Position numbers and translations under genes: made by a program | The notes under the pieces: model-generated | The model's input: only the letters and a program-made list of their open reading frames with translations | Told to the model about the DNA's origin: nothing | Database searches by the model: none | Part shown: one piece after another, positions 8,640 to 15,827 of the stretch | Layout: every line of letters begins with the position of its first letter | Numbering within the stretch: the stretch's first letter is position 1 | From: Leifsonia sp. 71-9 | Lineage (GTDB): Bacteria > Actinomycetota > Actinomycetes > Actinomycetales > Microbacteriaceae | Direction of reading: 5' to 3' | DNA length: 46,794 nt | Assembly (NCBI RefSeq): GCF_001898805.1 | Contig: NZ_MKVJ01000017.1 | Span: forward strand, 15,180 to 61,973

Positions 8640-9241
8640 GCGACACCGTCATCCGGCACGACTTCGAGGCCCCCAACGCCTTCACCCAGGCCGAGCTCGG
8701 CTGGGAGGCGTGGCTGGAGCCGCTGCCCCTCGACGAGCTGACCGAGCGGCACTACGAGGGACTCGTCGACAAGGGCCGGGCGAACAGCCCGTACTTCCGC
8801 CTGCTGGTGCGCGACCCCGACATCCTGGGCGCCCGCACCCGCACCGACAACGACATCTTCTACAACGAGAAGGGCGGCCTCACCCGCGCGCTGCGCGAGC
8901 TCTCGGCCGCCAGCGCCTCCCGCACCAACGGCTGCATCTTCTGCGCGTCCGTCCACTCCCGCTTCGCCACGCACAAGTCCAAGCGCCCGGACGACGTGCA
9001 GCGGCTGCTCGACGAGGGGCCGGCCGGGCAGCAGGACGACCCGCAGTGGCGCGCCGTCATCGACGCGTCGGTCGCCCTCACCGTGATCCCCGACGCGTTC
9101 GGTCCCGAGCACGTGCGGCAGCTCCGGGAGGCGGGGCTCGACGACCTGGCGATCATCGACGCGATCAACGGCGCGGCCTTCTTCAACTGGGCCAACCGCC
9201 TCATGCTGTCGCTCGGGGAGCCGACGCCGCCGGCCGCCTGA
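8636..9241 (+). CDS. Alkylhydroperoxidase (AhpD)-domain protein, Avi_7169 type
   Basis: A 201-residue CMD-fold protein starting at ATG 8636 with GAAAGGAGAG upstream and overlapping the previous stop. The AhpD active-site pattern is intact: Cys100-x-x-Cys103-x3-His107 in NGCIFCASVHSRFATH. The helix FNWANRLMLSLGEP ends the domain. In this family the Cys pair reduces peroxides or carries out related thiol redox chemistry. Here it may clear peroxide made by the flavin monooxygenase or act on its product. The operon ends nine bases before the convergent DUF1349 gene. Confidence 0.85.
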   Translation: MSDTVIRHDFEAPNAFTQAELGWEAWLEPLPLDELTERHYEGLVDKGRANSPYFRLLVRDPDILGARTRTDNDIFYNEKGGLTRALRELSAASASRTNGCIFCASVHSRFATHKSKRPDDVQRLLDEGPAGQQDDPQWRAVIDASVALTVIPDAFGPEHVRQLREAGLDDLAIIDAINGAAFFNWANRLMLSLGEPTPPAA

Positions 9242-9250
9242 GCGGGCGGC

Positions 9251-9850
9251 TCAGTCGCCGTTGCGGAAGTCGCCCGGCACGTCGGTGGAGTACGCGATCG
9301 TGTCGAACACCGCGACGCAGGTGTCGCCCATCGGCGCCTGCGACATGAAGCCGACGTTCACCGGGCCGTCGTAGTCGAGCCGGAAGACGCGCACGAAGTC
9401 CCACGTCACGCCGTCCCGCGAGGAGTGGAACGCCCAGCCGGTGCCGGAGCGGACCACGCGCAGGTGGACGTGGTCGTCGGTGACGATCGTCGAGTTGCAG
9501 TCGTCGGAGAACGTGTTGGTCACGACGGACACGACCATCGGCTGCCCCTGCGGCGAGTTCTCGAAGCAGAGCTTCGCCCAGTGGTCCCGGTCGCCCCAGA
9601 TCGCGAGCACGCCGGCGTCGAAGGTGGTGCGCGGGGAGGTCACCCGCACCCGCGCGCTGAGGGCGAAGTCCTCCGTCGGCGTGAAGCCGAGCGAGGTCGC
9701 CGCGTGCTGCTGCGGGCCACCGAAGGCGTCGTTGGTCCAGTCGCTGCCGGCGACCGCCGTCACGACGACCTCGCCCCCCGCGGTCTGCTCGGCCTGTCCT
9801 GCTCCGTTGCTCCACGTCAGCGGCGGGAGGTTTTCGACGACAACTGTCAT
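9251..9850 (-). CDS. DUF1349 domain protein (concanavalin-like beta-sandwich)
   Basis: A 199-residue protein matching DUF1349 over nearly its whole length. Diagnostic pieces are LPPLTWSNG at the start, GSDWTNDAFGG, DAGVLAIWGDRDHWAKLCFE, VVTNTFSDDCNST, GWAFHSSRDGVTWDFVRVFRL and GFMSQAPMGD. The fold is a jelly-roll related to carbohydrate-binding lectins and to the protein once called 'regulation of enolase 1'. No signal peptide is seen, so it is probably cytoplasmic. It sits alone and convergent to the monooxygenase operon. A role in sugar binding is only inferred. Confidence 0.85.
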   Translation of the reverse strand: MTVVVENLPPLTWSNGAGQAEQTAGGEVVVTAVAGSDWTNDAFGGPQQHAATSLGFTPTEDFALSARVRVTSPRTTFDAGVLAIWGDRDHWAKLCFENSPQGQPMVVSVVTNTFSDDCNSTIVTDDHVHLRVVRSGTGWAFHSSRDGVTWDFVRVFRLDYDGPVNVGFMSQAPMGDTCVAVFDTIAYSTDVPGDFRNGD

Positions 9851-9860
9851 GCGAACCAGG

Positions 9861-10493
9861 CTAGGGGATGGGACGCACCGCCGGCGTGGAGGTGTCGACC
9901 CGGACGGGGGTGCGGACGCGGGCCCGGAAGCCTCCCGTCAGCTGCGCGAAGACCGTCGGCTCCGTGCCGAGCGCATCCCCGAGCCGGAGGACCGCGTCGT
10001 CGATCGCGTCGACGATCGTGCGGGGCGACGCGCCGCGACGGCAGTCGACCGTCACCTTGAGCGCGGGCTGCCGCCGCACGCGGTACGCGCTGACGGCGAC
10101 CCCCGCCACGCCGGGCACGCCGCGCAGGCGTTCGACGAGCAGTTTCGCGGGCACCGCGGTGTCGATCTCGATCTCGCCGTCCTCGCCGCGGGCCCGCACG
10201 ACCGTGGCCGTCGAGCCGCCGCCCTGCCGGAGCGCGAAGGCGAGGAGCAGGACGATCACGACGACCGCGACGGCCAGCGCGATCACCGCGGCGAGACTCA
10301 CCGTCGTCCCGGTCCAGAGCGGGCGACCGAGCACGTCGTCCGTCCAGGTCAGCGCCGCCGTCGACCAGGTGCGCCAGAGCGCGCCGGCGCCCGGGACGAC
10401 GAGCAGCCAGACGAGGGAGGCCGCGATCGCGAGCGAGAGCAGCCCGACGACGGCGAGCAGTGCGCGGTTGAGCGCGCGGTTGGTGTTGTTCAC
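9861..10493 (-). CDS. amaP: AmaP-like alkaline shock response membrane anchor protein
   Basis: A 210-residue protein starting at GTG 10493, inside a GTGA overlap with the upstream gene. The N-terminus NNTNRALNRALLAVVGLLSLAIA is typical of AmaP, followed by a second transmembrane helix (about residues 63-88, LAAVIALAVAVVVIVLLLAFAL). The C-terminal half (about 100-195) is an Asp23-like alpha/beta domain with VERLRGVPGVAGVAVSAYRVRRQPALKVTVDC. In Firmicutes AmaP tethers Asp23 to the membrane. Here it is the last gene of a five-gene coupled operon headed by Asp23, so the same role is likely. Confidence 0.8.
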   Translation of the reverse strand: MNNTNRALNRALLAVVGLLSLAIAASLVWLLVVPGAGALWRTWSTAALTWTDDVLGRPLWTGTTVSLAAVIALAVAVVVIVLLLAFALRQGGGSTATVVRARGEDGEIEIDTAVPAKLLVERLRGVPGVAGVAVSAYRVRRQPALKVTVDCRRGASPRTIVDAIDDAVLRLGDALGTEPTVFAQLTGGFRARVRTPVRVDTSTPAVRPIP

Positions 10494-11062
10494 GATCCGA
10501 CCTTTCCTGCCGCGGAGACGAGCACGGAGACGCGGGCCGGGCGGGCCGGCGCGGCCTGGGCGAACTCCGCCGAGACGGCCTCCCGGACCGCGTCGCGGTC
10601 GACGCGCGTACCGGAGACGGGGATGATGCGGACGGTGGCGCTGCGGCGACCGAGCGCCACGCTGACGGCGTCGGGCGAGACCGCGGCCGTCCTCGCCGCC
10701 GCGCGGGCGAGCGCGGAGGCGAGCATGGTGTCGTTCGCGACCACGATCGCGTGCTCGGCCTCCAGCGGGCGGCGTGCCCGTCGGCCCGGCAGCAGCGCGA
10801 CCGCGAGCAGCAGCACCCCGACGAGGCCGGCGACCACCGCGACGGCGATCAGCGGTGCCTGCGATGCGCCGGGGAACCCGGCGACGGCGGACAGCATCCC
10901 GCGCGGTGCGAGGAGGAGCGGACGGAGGCCGAGGAGCGACAGCACGCTTTCTGTCGCGACCCACGCGACGACCAGCGCCACGCACAGCGCGACGATCACG
11001 GCGGCGGTGGAGCGCGGCGAATGCGTCTCGCGTCGCACGATGCGGGTGGCGGGGATGCTCAT
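10490..11062 (-). CDS. DUF6286-like two-helix membrane protein of the Asp23 operon
   Basis: A 190-residue protein with two hydrophobic helices (about residues 19-45 and 70-92) and a soluble C-terminal domain of about 80 residues (ALARAAARTAAVSPDAVSVALGRRSATVRIIP). The topology and neighbourhood match the DUF6286 proteins found in actinobacterial Asp23 clusters. The family name is given from memory of that context. It overlaps both neighbours by 4 bp, so it is probably made in fixed proportion to Asp23 and AmaP and acts as a second membrane anchor or partner. Confidence 0.65.
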   Translation of the reverse strand: MSIPATRIVRRETHSPRSTAAVIVALCVALVVAWVATESVLSLLGLRPLLLAPRGMLSAVAGFPGASQAPLIAVAVVAGLVGVLLLAVALLPGRRARRPLEAEHAIVVANDTMLASALARAAARTAAVSPDAVSVALGRRSATVRIIPVSGTRVDRDAVREAVSAEFAQAAPARPARVSVLVSAAGKVGS

Positions 11063-11376
11063 CGCACCCTCCTCTCCGTGATGACGGCGCCGGTGGCGCG
11101 CACGTCGACGCGCGCGACCTCCAGGCCGGTGAGTTCTGCGAGCCGCCGACGGGCGTCGGCGGCGGCGTCGGCCAGCCGGACGGTCAGACCGGCGGCGGAG
11201 CCGGCGCCGAGCGGCGGGAGCGCCACCGGCGACTGGACGCGGACGGCGAGCGCGCCGCCGGCGTCCGAGATCCGCACGGAGGTCTCCGCCAGCCGGACCC
11301 CGAGCGCCTCGGCCGCGACCGCTCGCGCGAGGCGCTCCAGCGCCTTGGGGGCGATGCGGTCGCGCCCGGCCGTCAT
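11059..11376 (-). CDS. Asp23/Gls24-like small protein
   Basis: A 105-residue soluble protein starting at ATG 11376, which overlaps the upstream stop (ATGA). The longer open frame to 11592 was rejected because its N-terminal part is an Arg-rich shadow of the preceding gene. Pieces such as RIAPKALERLARAVAAEALGV and RRRLAELTGLEVARVDVRATGAVI follow the Asp23 pattern: helix, beta hairpin, long helix, final strand. It is shorter and more divergent than the Asp23 at 11561. It probably hetero-oligomerises with that protein, which is an inference. Confidence 0.65.
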   Translation of the reverse strand: MTAGRDRIAPKALERLARAVAAEALGVRLAETSVRISDAGGALAVRVQSPVALPPLGAGSAAGLTVRLADAAADARRRLAELTGLEVARVDVRATGAVITERRVR

Positions 11377-11564
11377 GACGACGAGCGGCGGCCGCGCAGC
11401 GCGTCGGCCAGACGTGCCACGTCGATCTCGCCGCTGAGCAGGCGCCCGACGAAGTAGCCGACCAGCATCGCGGCGGCCACGCCGAGGAACACCCAGAAGC
11501 CGAACACGGCCCAGACGACGGCGAGCGCGCCGGCGACCAGGACGCCGAACCGGGCGGAGGTCAC
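11373..11564 (-). CDS. DUF2273-like small membrane protein
   Basis: A 63-residue protein: one hydrophobic hairpin (VLVAGALAVVWAVFGFWVFLGVAAAMLVGYFVG) followed by a short basic tail. Size, hydrophobicity and position directly after Asp23 match the DUF2273 proteins of Asp23/AmaP operons, which help hold Asp23 at the membrane. The GTG start overlaps the Asp23 stop (GTGA) and its own stop overlaps the next ATG. Confidence 0.7.
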   Translation of the reverse strand: MTSARFGVLVAGALAVVWAVFGFWVFLGVAAAMLVGYFVGRLLSGEIDVARLADALRGRRSSS

Positions 11565-11986
11565 TGGACTCGCGCCTCCTGCTCGTCCTCATCGTCGTCG
11601 GACGGGACGTGCACGTCGTTGATCGTCACGTTGACCTCGGTCACCTGCAGGCCGACGATCTGCTCGATCGCCTGGGTGATGGCGGTGCGGACGTCCGCGG
11701 CGACCTTCTGGAGGGCGACGGGGTACTCCGCGACGATGGTGACGTCGGCGGCGACCTGCGTCTCGCCGACCTCGACGCTGATGCCCTGGCCCAGGTCGGT
11801 CGCGTTGATGGCCTCGCGGATCGCTCCGAAGGCACGGGCGGCTCCGCCGCCGAGCGCGAACACGCCGGGGACCTCGCGGGCCGCGATGCCGGCGACCTTC
11901 GCGACGACGGCGTCGTTGATGACCGTCTTGCCCTGCGCCGACACGATGCTCGAACCGGCGGTGGTGGTGGTCGTTGTGTTTGCCAT
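11561..11986 (-). CDS. Asp23/Gls24 family envelope stress response protein
   Basis: A 141-residue protein starting MANTTTTT at ATG 11986, with GGAAGGAT upstream. The core GKTVINDAVVAKVAGIAAREVPGVFALGGG is the family signature, followed by VEVGETQVAADVTIVAEYPVALQKVAADVRTAITQAIEQIVGLQVTEVNVTINDV in separate strands and helices. The acidic tail DDDEDEQE is common in this family. Asp23 is an abundant protein lying beneath the membrane and tied to cell-wall homeostasis. It heads the left arm of the island and is divergent from the sigma factor. Confidence 0.9.
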   Translation of the reverse strand: MANTTTTTTAGSSIVSAQGKTVINDAVVAKVAGIAAREVPGVFALGGGAARAFGAIREAINATDLGQGISVEVGETQVAADVTIVAEYPVALQKVAADVRTAITQAIEQIVGLQVTEVNVTINDVHVPSDDDEDEQEARVQ

Positions 11987-12183
11987 GCGTGATCCTTCCC
12001 TCTGTCCGCGGGGACGTCCCGCGGTGGTCACCGTGGTGACTCCTACCGCTGAGACGGGCGCAGGCATGCATTCGTCACGCTCTCGGGCGAAGTTTTTTTC
12101 CCGGCCCTCCGCTCGGCGTGCTGATCGTCTGTCTAACATGATGCGTGTGGTCGCCCAAGAGACCGCCGAGCAGAGGGGGTGCT
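11987..12183. promoter_or_regulatory. Divergent promoter region between Asp23 operon and ECF sigma factor operon
   Basis: 197 bases separate the two divergent starts. The stretch holds an AT-rich run (GTTTTTTTC near 12090) and a TAACAT hexamer at about 12133-12138 that could serve as a -10 element for the sigma gene. Both arms are probably controlled here, possibly by the sigma factor itself. No clear repeated ECF-type promoter motif was found by eye. Confidence 0.4.
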
Positions 12184-12747
12184 GTGCCGAGGTCCAGCGT
12201 GTCCGAGCTGTGGGAGGCGGCCGACGGCCTCCTCGCCGGGCGCGCGGCCGACGGCGACACGGTCGCGTTCGAGGTGCTGGTGCGCCGGCACGGTCCGCTG
12301 ATGCGCGCCTATGCCGCCCGGATGCTCGGGTCGACCGACGAGTCGGACGACGTCGTGCAGGAGACGTTCGTCACCGCGTGGCGGCGGCTCGGCGAGCTGG
12401 ACGAGGGGGCAGCGGTCAAGAGCTGGCTGATGCGCATCCTGAGCCGACGGTGCATCGACCGCATCCGCGTGCGTCACGAGCACGACGACATCTCGGAGCT
12501 CGACGCACCGGCCCCGGCGCGCGAGGAGCCGAGCCGGCTGGCCGAGACGCACTCCGCGACGGAGGCGCTGGGCGCGGCGCTCGACCGACTGCCCGAGCTG
12601 CAGCGGCGATGCTGGGTGCTCCGCGAAGTGGGGCAGTACAGTTACGACGACATAGCGGAGGAGCTCGGCATCCCCGCATCCACGGTGCGCGGCCAGCTGG
12701 CCCGGGGCCGCAAGAGACTGCTCGAGGCGATGGAGGACTGGCGATGA
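12184..12747 (+). CDS. ECF-type RNA polymerase sigma factor
   Basis: A 187-residue sigma-70 family protein with regions 2 and 4 only. I chose GTG 12184 because AGAGGGGG precedes it and the ORF upstream lacks homology. Region 2 (about residues 25-75) contains AFEVLVRRHGPLMRAYAARMLGS and DDVVQETFVTAWRRL. Region 4 (about 128-180) contains LDRLPELQRRCWVLREVGQYSYDDIAEELGIPASTVRGQLARGRKRL in sequence. It lies divergent to the Asp23 operon and overlaps by ATGA with an Asp23-like gene. It therefore probably directs envelope-stress expression of this island. No obvious anti-sigma factor with a zinc motif or membrane helix follows. Confidence 0.88.
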   Translation: MPRSSVSELWEAADGLLAGRAADGDTVAFEVLVRRHGPLMRAYAARMLGSTDESDDVVQETFVTAWRRLGELDEGAAVKSWLMRILSRRCIDRIRVRHEHDDISELDAPAPAREEPSRLAETHSATEALGAALDRLPELQRRCWVLREVGQYSYDDIAEELGIPASTVRGQLARGRKRLLEAMEDWR

Positions 12748-13336
12748 CCGATCCGCTCCTCCCGCCCGACGAGCTGATCGACGGGCACACCCTCGACGAG
12801 CTGAGCGACTACCTCGCGGCCGGCCGGCAGCCCGCCGACCCGACGATCGACGACTCGCCCCAGTGCCGGGCCGCGCTCACCGCCCTCGAGCGCCTCGGCC
12901 GCGCCACGCAGGACCTCTTGGACGAGGAGGCCGCGGCCAGCCCCGCCGACGACGACTGGGTCGGGCGCATCCTCACGGGCATCCGCCTCGACGTGCAGTC
13001 GGGGCGCCGCATCCCGATCGCGCATCCCGATCCGGCCGCCGACCTCGCACTGACCGAGGGCGCCGTGCGTGCACTCGTGCGCGGCGTCGGCGACGACATC
13101 GACGGCGTGCTCGTCGGGCGGTGCCGGTTGGACGGGGACGTGGAGACGCCCGGCGCGCCGGTCGCCGTGCACGTCGAGATCTCCGTGCGCTACGGGGTGC
13201 CGATGACCGAGACCGCCGCGGCGTGCGGAACGCGGTCGCCGCGGAACTCGCCCGGCACGCCGAGCTGACGATCGCCTCGGTCGACGTGCTCGTCACGGAC
13301 GTGCGGGAGCCCCGCACCGGGAAGGACGCGCGATGA
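12744..13336 (+). pseudogene. Asp23/Gls24-like protein, apparently frameshifted near codon 158
   Basis: Translation from ATG 12744 (overlapping the sigma stop) gives a protein with an acidic N-terminus (LPPDELIDGHTLDELSDYLAAG) and an Asp23-like domain (LTEGAVRALVRGVGDDIDGVLVGRC ... VHVEISVRYGVPMTETA). It then runs into an unlikely tail, CGTRSPRNSPGTPS, and stops at 13268. One base over, the expected last helix and strand appear (VRNAVAAELARHAELTIASVDVLVTDV) and run to a stop at 13336 that overlaps the next start by ATGA. One missing base near 13215-13220 would explain this. It is either a real loss of the C-terminal third or an assembly error. The uncorrected CDS would be 12744-13268. Confidence 0.75.
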
Positions 13337-13677
13337 GCGGCACCCTCGCGACCGACGGCCCCGGCCCCGACGCCGGGTCGACGGCGGCGCTCTCGGCCCT
13401 CATCCTCGAGGTGCCCGGCGTCGCCACGCTGTACCCGGCGGCCTCCCCGGTCGGCCAGGTGGTCGCGGCGATCGGCTCGGCCCTCACCACCGGCGACGCG
13501 GAACCCGACACCGTGCTCGTGAGCGGCGACCGCATCCGCGTGCGCATCGGCGTCGACGGTGTGGAGGCGGCCGCCGAGGTGTGCCGGCGCGTCTACGTCG
13601 TGGTGCGCGACTGGGCCGCGTCGACAGGCCGCGCCGGCGCCGTCATCGACGTGACGGCCGCCACCATCGGCGGCTGA
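13333..13677 (+). CDS. Asp23/Gls24-like protein, short
   Basis: A 114-residue soluble protein. Its ATG overlaps the stop of the corrected upstream frame. The pieces LSALILEVPGVATLYPA, DTVLVSGDRIRVRIGVDGVEAAAEVCRRVYVVVRDWA and AVIDVTAATIGG follow the Asp23 order of helix, strand pair, helix and strand. It is the last gene of the sigma-factor arm. Palindromic repeat A1 begins four bases after its stop. Function is inferred from the cluster: an additional member of the envelope-associated Asp23 set. Confidence 0.65.
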   Translation: MSGTLATDGPGPDAGSTAALSALILEVPGVATLYPAASPVGQVVAAIGSALTTGDAEPDTVLVSGDRIRVRIGVDGVEAAAEVCRRVYVVVRDWAASTGRAGAVIDVTAATIGG

Positions 13678-13681
13678 CGCA

Positions 13682-13737
13682 CGACATTCATGCCGAATGT
13701 CGACTCTGGAGGCGCCAGAGGCCACATTCGGCACGAA
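13682..13737. repeat. Dispersed palindromic element, family A, copy A1
   Basis: Three-part structure: a palindrome with arms CGACATTC and GAATGTCG around a 5-nt centre (13682-13702), a hairpin CTCTGG/CCAGAG (13704-13720), and a half-palindrome CACATTCGGCACGAA (13723-13737). It lies between the Asp23 arm and the helicase gene and could also serve as a terminator. Related copies lie at 15605, 15680 and 27310. Confidence 0.7.
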
Positions 13738-13791
13738 GGTGCGGCACCCGCTCGCGGCGCGCTCGCAGCCCGCAGGGACTACCGTTGGACG

Positions 13792-15597
13792 ATGACCACG
13801 TCCGATTCCGTGCCCAGCGAGGCCGAGACCGCCGAAGCCGCGTTGACCTTCTCCGACCTGGGGCTCGACAGCGCTGTGCTGAAGGCCCTGAAGGACGTCG
13901 GCTACGAGACCCCGTCCGCGATCCAGGCGGCCACCATCCCCCTGCTCCTGGAGGGCCGCGACGTCGTCGGGCTCGCCCAGACCGGCACGGGCAAGACCGC
14001 CGCGTTCGCGCTGCCCATCCTCTCCCGCCTCGACCTCTCCCAGAAGACCCCCCAGGCGCTCGTGCTCGCGCCGACCCGTGAGCTCGCGCTGCAGGTCGCC
14101 GAGGCGTTCGAGAGCTACGCCGCGCACCTCAAGGGCGTGCACCTCCTCCCCGTCTACGGCGGGCAGGGCTACGGCGTGCAGCTCTCGGCGCTGCGCCGCG
14201 GCGTCCACATCGTCGTCGGCACGCCCGGCCGCATCATGGACCACCTCGACAAGGGCACCCTCGACCTCTCCGCGCTCAAGTACCTGGTGCTGGACGAAGC
14301 CGACGAGATGCTGAAGATGGGGTTCGCGGAGGATGTGGAGACCATCCTCGCCGACACGCCCGACGACAAGCAGGTCGCCCTCTTCTCGGCGACGATGCCC
14401 GCCCAGATCCGCCGCATCTCGAAGAAGTACCTGCACGACCCCGAAGAGATCACGGTCAAGTCGAAGACCACCACCTCGGCCAACACGACGCAGCGCTACC
14501 TCGTCGTCTCGTACCCGCAGAAGGTGGATGCGCTCACCCGCATCCTCGAGGTCGAGAACTTCGAGGGCATGATCATCTTCGTCCGCACCAAGAACGAGAC
14601 GGAGACGCTCGCGGAGCGGCTCCGCGCCCGCGGATACTCGGCGGCCGCCATCAACGGCGACGTCGCCCAGGCCCAGCGCGAGCGCACGGTCGACCAGCTC
14701 AAGTCGGGCAAGCTCGACATCCTGGTCGCCACCGACGTGGCGGCGCGCGGCCTCGACGTCGAGCGCATCAGCCACGTGGTCAACTTCGACATCCCGATCG
14801 ACACCGAGTCGTACGTGCACCGCATCGGCCGCACCGGCCGCGCGGGTCGCAGCGGCGCCGCGATCAGCTTCGTCACCCCGCGCGAGCGCCGGCTGCTCAC
14901 CGCGATCGAGAAGGCGACCCGCCAGCCGCTCACGCAGATGCAGCTCCCGAGCGTCGACGACGTCAACACCACCCGCCTCGCCCGCTTCGACGACGCGATC
15001 ACGGAGGCCCTCGGCCAGGAGGACCGCATCTCGCGGTTCCGCGACATCATCGCCCACTACGTCGAGCACCACGACGTGCCAGAGGCGGACGTCGCGGCGG
15101 CGCTCGCCGTGGTCGCACAGGGCGAGGAGCCACTGCTGCTCAGCGGCGACGACGCGCTGACCCAGCGGGTCGAGCGCGACTCCCGCTACGAGGACCGCGG
15201 AGGCCGTTCGGACCGTGGAGGCCGTGCCGGCGACCGCGACGGTGCTCGCGGTGATCGTGCCGCGCGCCGCGAGCGCAGCGACAAGACGATGGCGCCCTAC
15301 CGCATCGAGGTCGGCAAGCGGCAGCGCGTCGAGCCGCGCCAGATCGTCGGCGCCCTCGCGAACGAGGGCGGCCTGAGCCGCGACGACTTCGGGCACATCC
15401 GGATCATGCCCGACTTCTCCATCGTCGAGCTGCCCGCCGACCTCCCGGGCGACACGCTCTCGCGCCTGTCGGGCACGCGGATCAGCGGCAAGCTGATCGA
15501 GCTGCGTCCCGACCGCGGCGCCGGCGCGCGCCGCGAATCCCGCGGCCGCGACGACCGCGGCCGCGACGACCGCCCGCCGCGCAAGCCCCGCCACTGA
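13792..15597 (+). CDS. DEAD-box ATP-dependent RNA helicase with DbpA-type C-terminal RNA-binding domain
   Basis: A 601-residue helicase of the DeaD/CsdA kind, acting on structured RNA in ribosome assembly and cold adaptation. Motifs in order: Q-motif region TFSDLGLDSAVLKALKDVGYETPSAIQ, motif I AQTGTGKT, Ia PTRELALQV, Ib TPGRI, II DEAD within VLDEADEML, III SAT, IV IIFVRTK, V ATDVAARGLDVE, VI HRIGRTGRAGR. After the core comes a charged Arg/Gly/Asp linker (about residues 460-505) and a DbpA-like domain (YRIEVGKRQRVEPRQIVGAL ... FSIVELPADL), then an Arg/Asp-rich tail. I chose ATG 13792; upstream codons belong to repeat A1 and no strong RBS is visible. Confidence 0.94.
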   Translation: MTTSDSVPSEAETAEAALTFSDLGLDSAVLKALKDVGYETPSAIQAATIPLLLEGRDVVGLAQTGTGKTAAFALPILSRLDLSQKTPQALVLAPTRELALQVAEAFESYAAHLKGVHLLPVYGGQGYGVQLSALRRGVHIVVGTPGRIMDHLDKGTLDLSALKYLVLDEADEMLKMGFAEDVETILADTPDDKQVALFSATMPAQIRRISKKYLHDPEEITVKSKTTTSANTTQRYLVVSYPQKVDALTRILEVENFEGMIIFVRTKNETETLAERLRARGYSAAAINGDVAQAQRERTVDQLKSGKLDILVATDVAARGLDVERISHVVNFDIPIDTESYVHRIGRTGRAGRSGAAISFVTPRERRLLTAIEKATRQPLTQMQLPSVDDVNTTRLARFDDAITEALGQEDRISRFRDIIAHYVEHHDVPEADVAAALAVVAQGEEPLLLSGDDALTQRVERDSRYEDRGGRSDRGGRAGDRDGARGDRAARRERSDKTMAPYRIEVGKRQRVEPRQIVGALANEGGLSRDDFGHIRIMPDFSIVELPADLPGDTLSRLSGTRISGKLIELRPDRGAGARRESRGRDDRGRDDRPPRKPRH

Positions 15598-15604
15598 CCC
15601 CGCG

Positions 15605-15668
15605 CGACATTCGTCACGAATGTCGTGAAAGAGCGCGCGTAAGTCCACATTCGGCACGAATCGCGCGG
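15605..15668. repeat. Dispersed palindromic element, family A, copy A2
   Basis: Palindrome with arms CGACATTC and GAATGTCG (15605-15625), a spacer with a GCGCGC core, and CCACATTCGGCACGAA with a GCGCGG flank (15645-15668). It begins eight bases after the helicase stop and is followed 75 bases later by copy A3 in the same orientation. Confidence 0.75.
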
Positions 15669-15679
15669 CAGACGTAAGA

Positions 15680-15743
15680 CGACATCTGTGACGAATGTCG
15701 CGAAAGCGCGCGCCAAAGTCCACATTCGGCACGAATCGCGCGG
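15680..15743. repeat. Dispersed palindromic element, family A, copy A3 (tandem with A2)
   Basis: Same structure as A2 at an exact 75-bp offset: first palindrome at 15680-15700, with an imperfect left arm CGACATCT, and CCACATTCGGCACGAA plus GCGCGG at 15720-15743. The two copies differ mainly in the first palindrome and the spacer. Confidence 0.75.
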
Positions 15744-15764
15744 GTAGGCGAACGTGCGAACGAA

Positions 15765-15809
15765 CGGTGCCCCCGCCTCCCGGTGATCGACCGGGAGGCG
15801 GGGGCACCG
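15765..15809. terminator. Strong bidirectional terminator hairpin
   Basis: Arms at 15765-15784 and 15790-15809 form a perfect 20-bp stem with a 5-nt GATCG loop. It sits between the converging helicase and GH101 genes, after repeat A3. A very stable GC-rich stem without a U-tract is a normal actinobacterial terminator. Confidence 0.75.
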
Positions 15810-15827
15810 TCGTAGGAGGGGCGGCCG

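Noticed and set aside
13200-13270. Programmed frameshift as the explanation for the split Asp23-like gene
   Set aside because: No slippery heptamer or following stem of the usual type is evident, and the family is not known to use one. A simple lost base is preferred.
15605-15743. Tandem repeats considered as a CRISPR array
   Set aside because: Only two 75-bp units are present, the whole unit including spacer is conserved, and no cas genes occur. The same palindrome recurs alone elsewhere.
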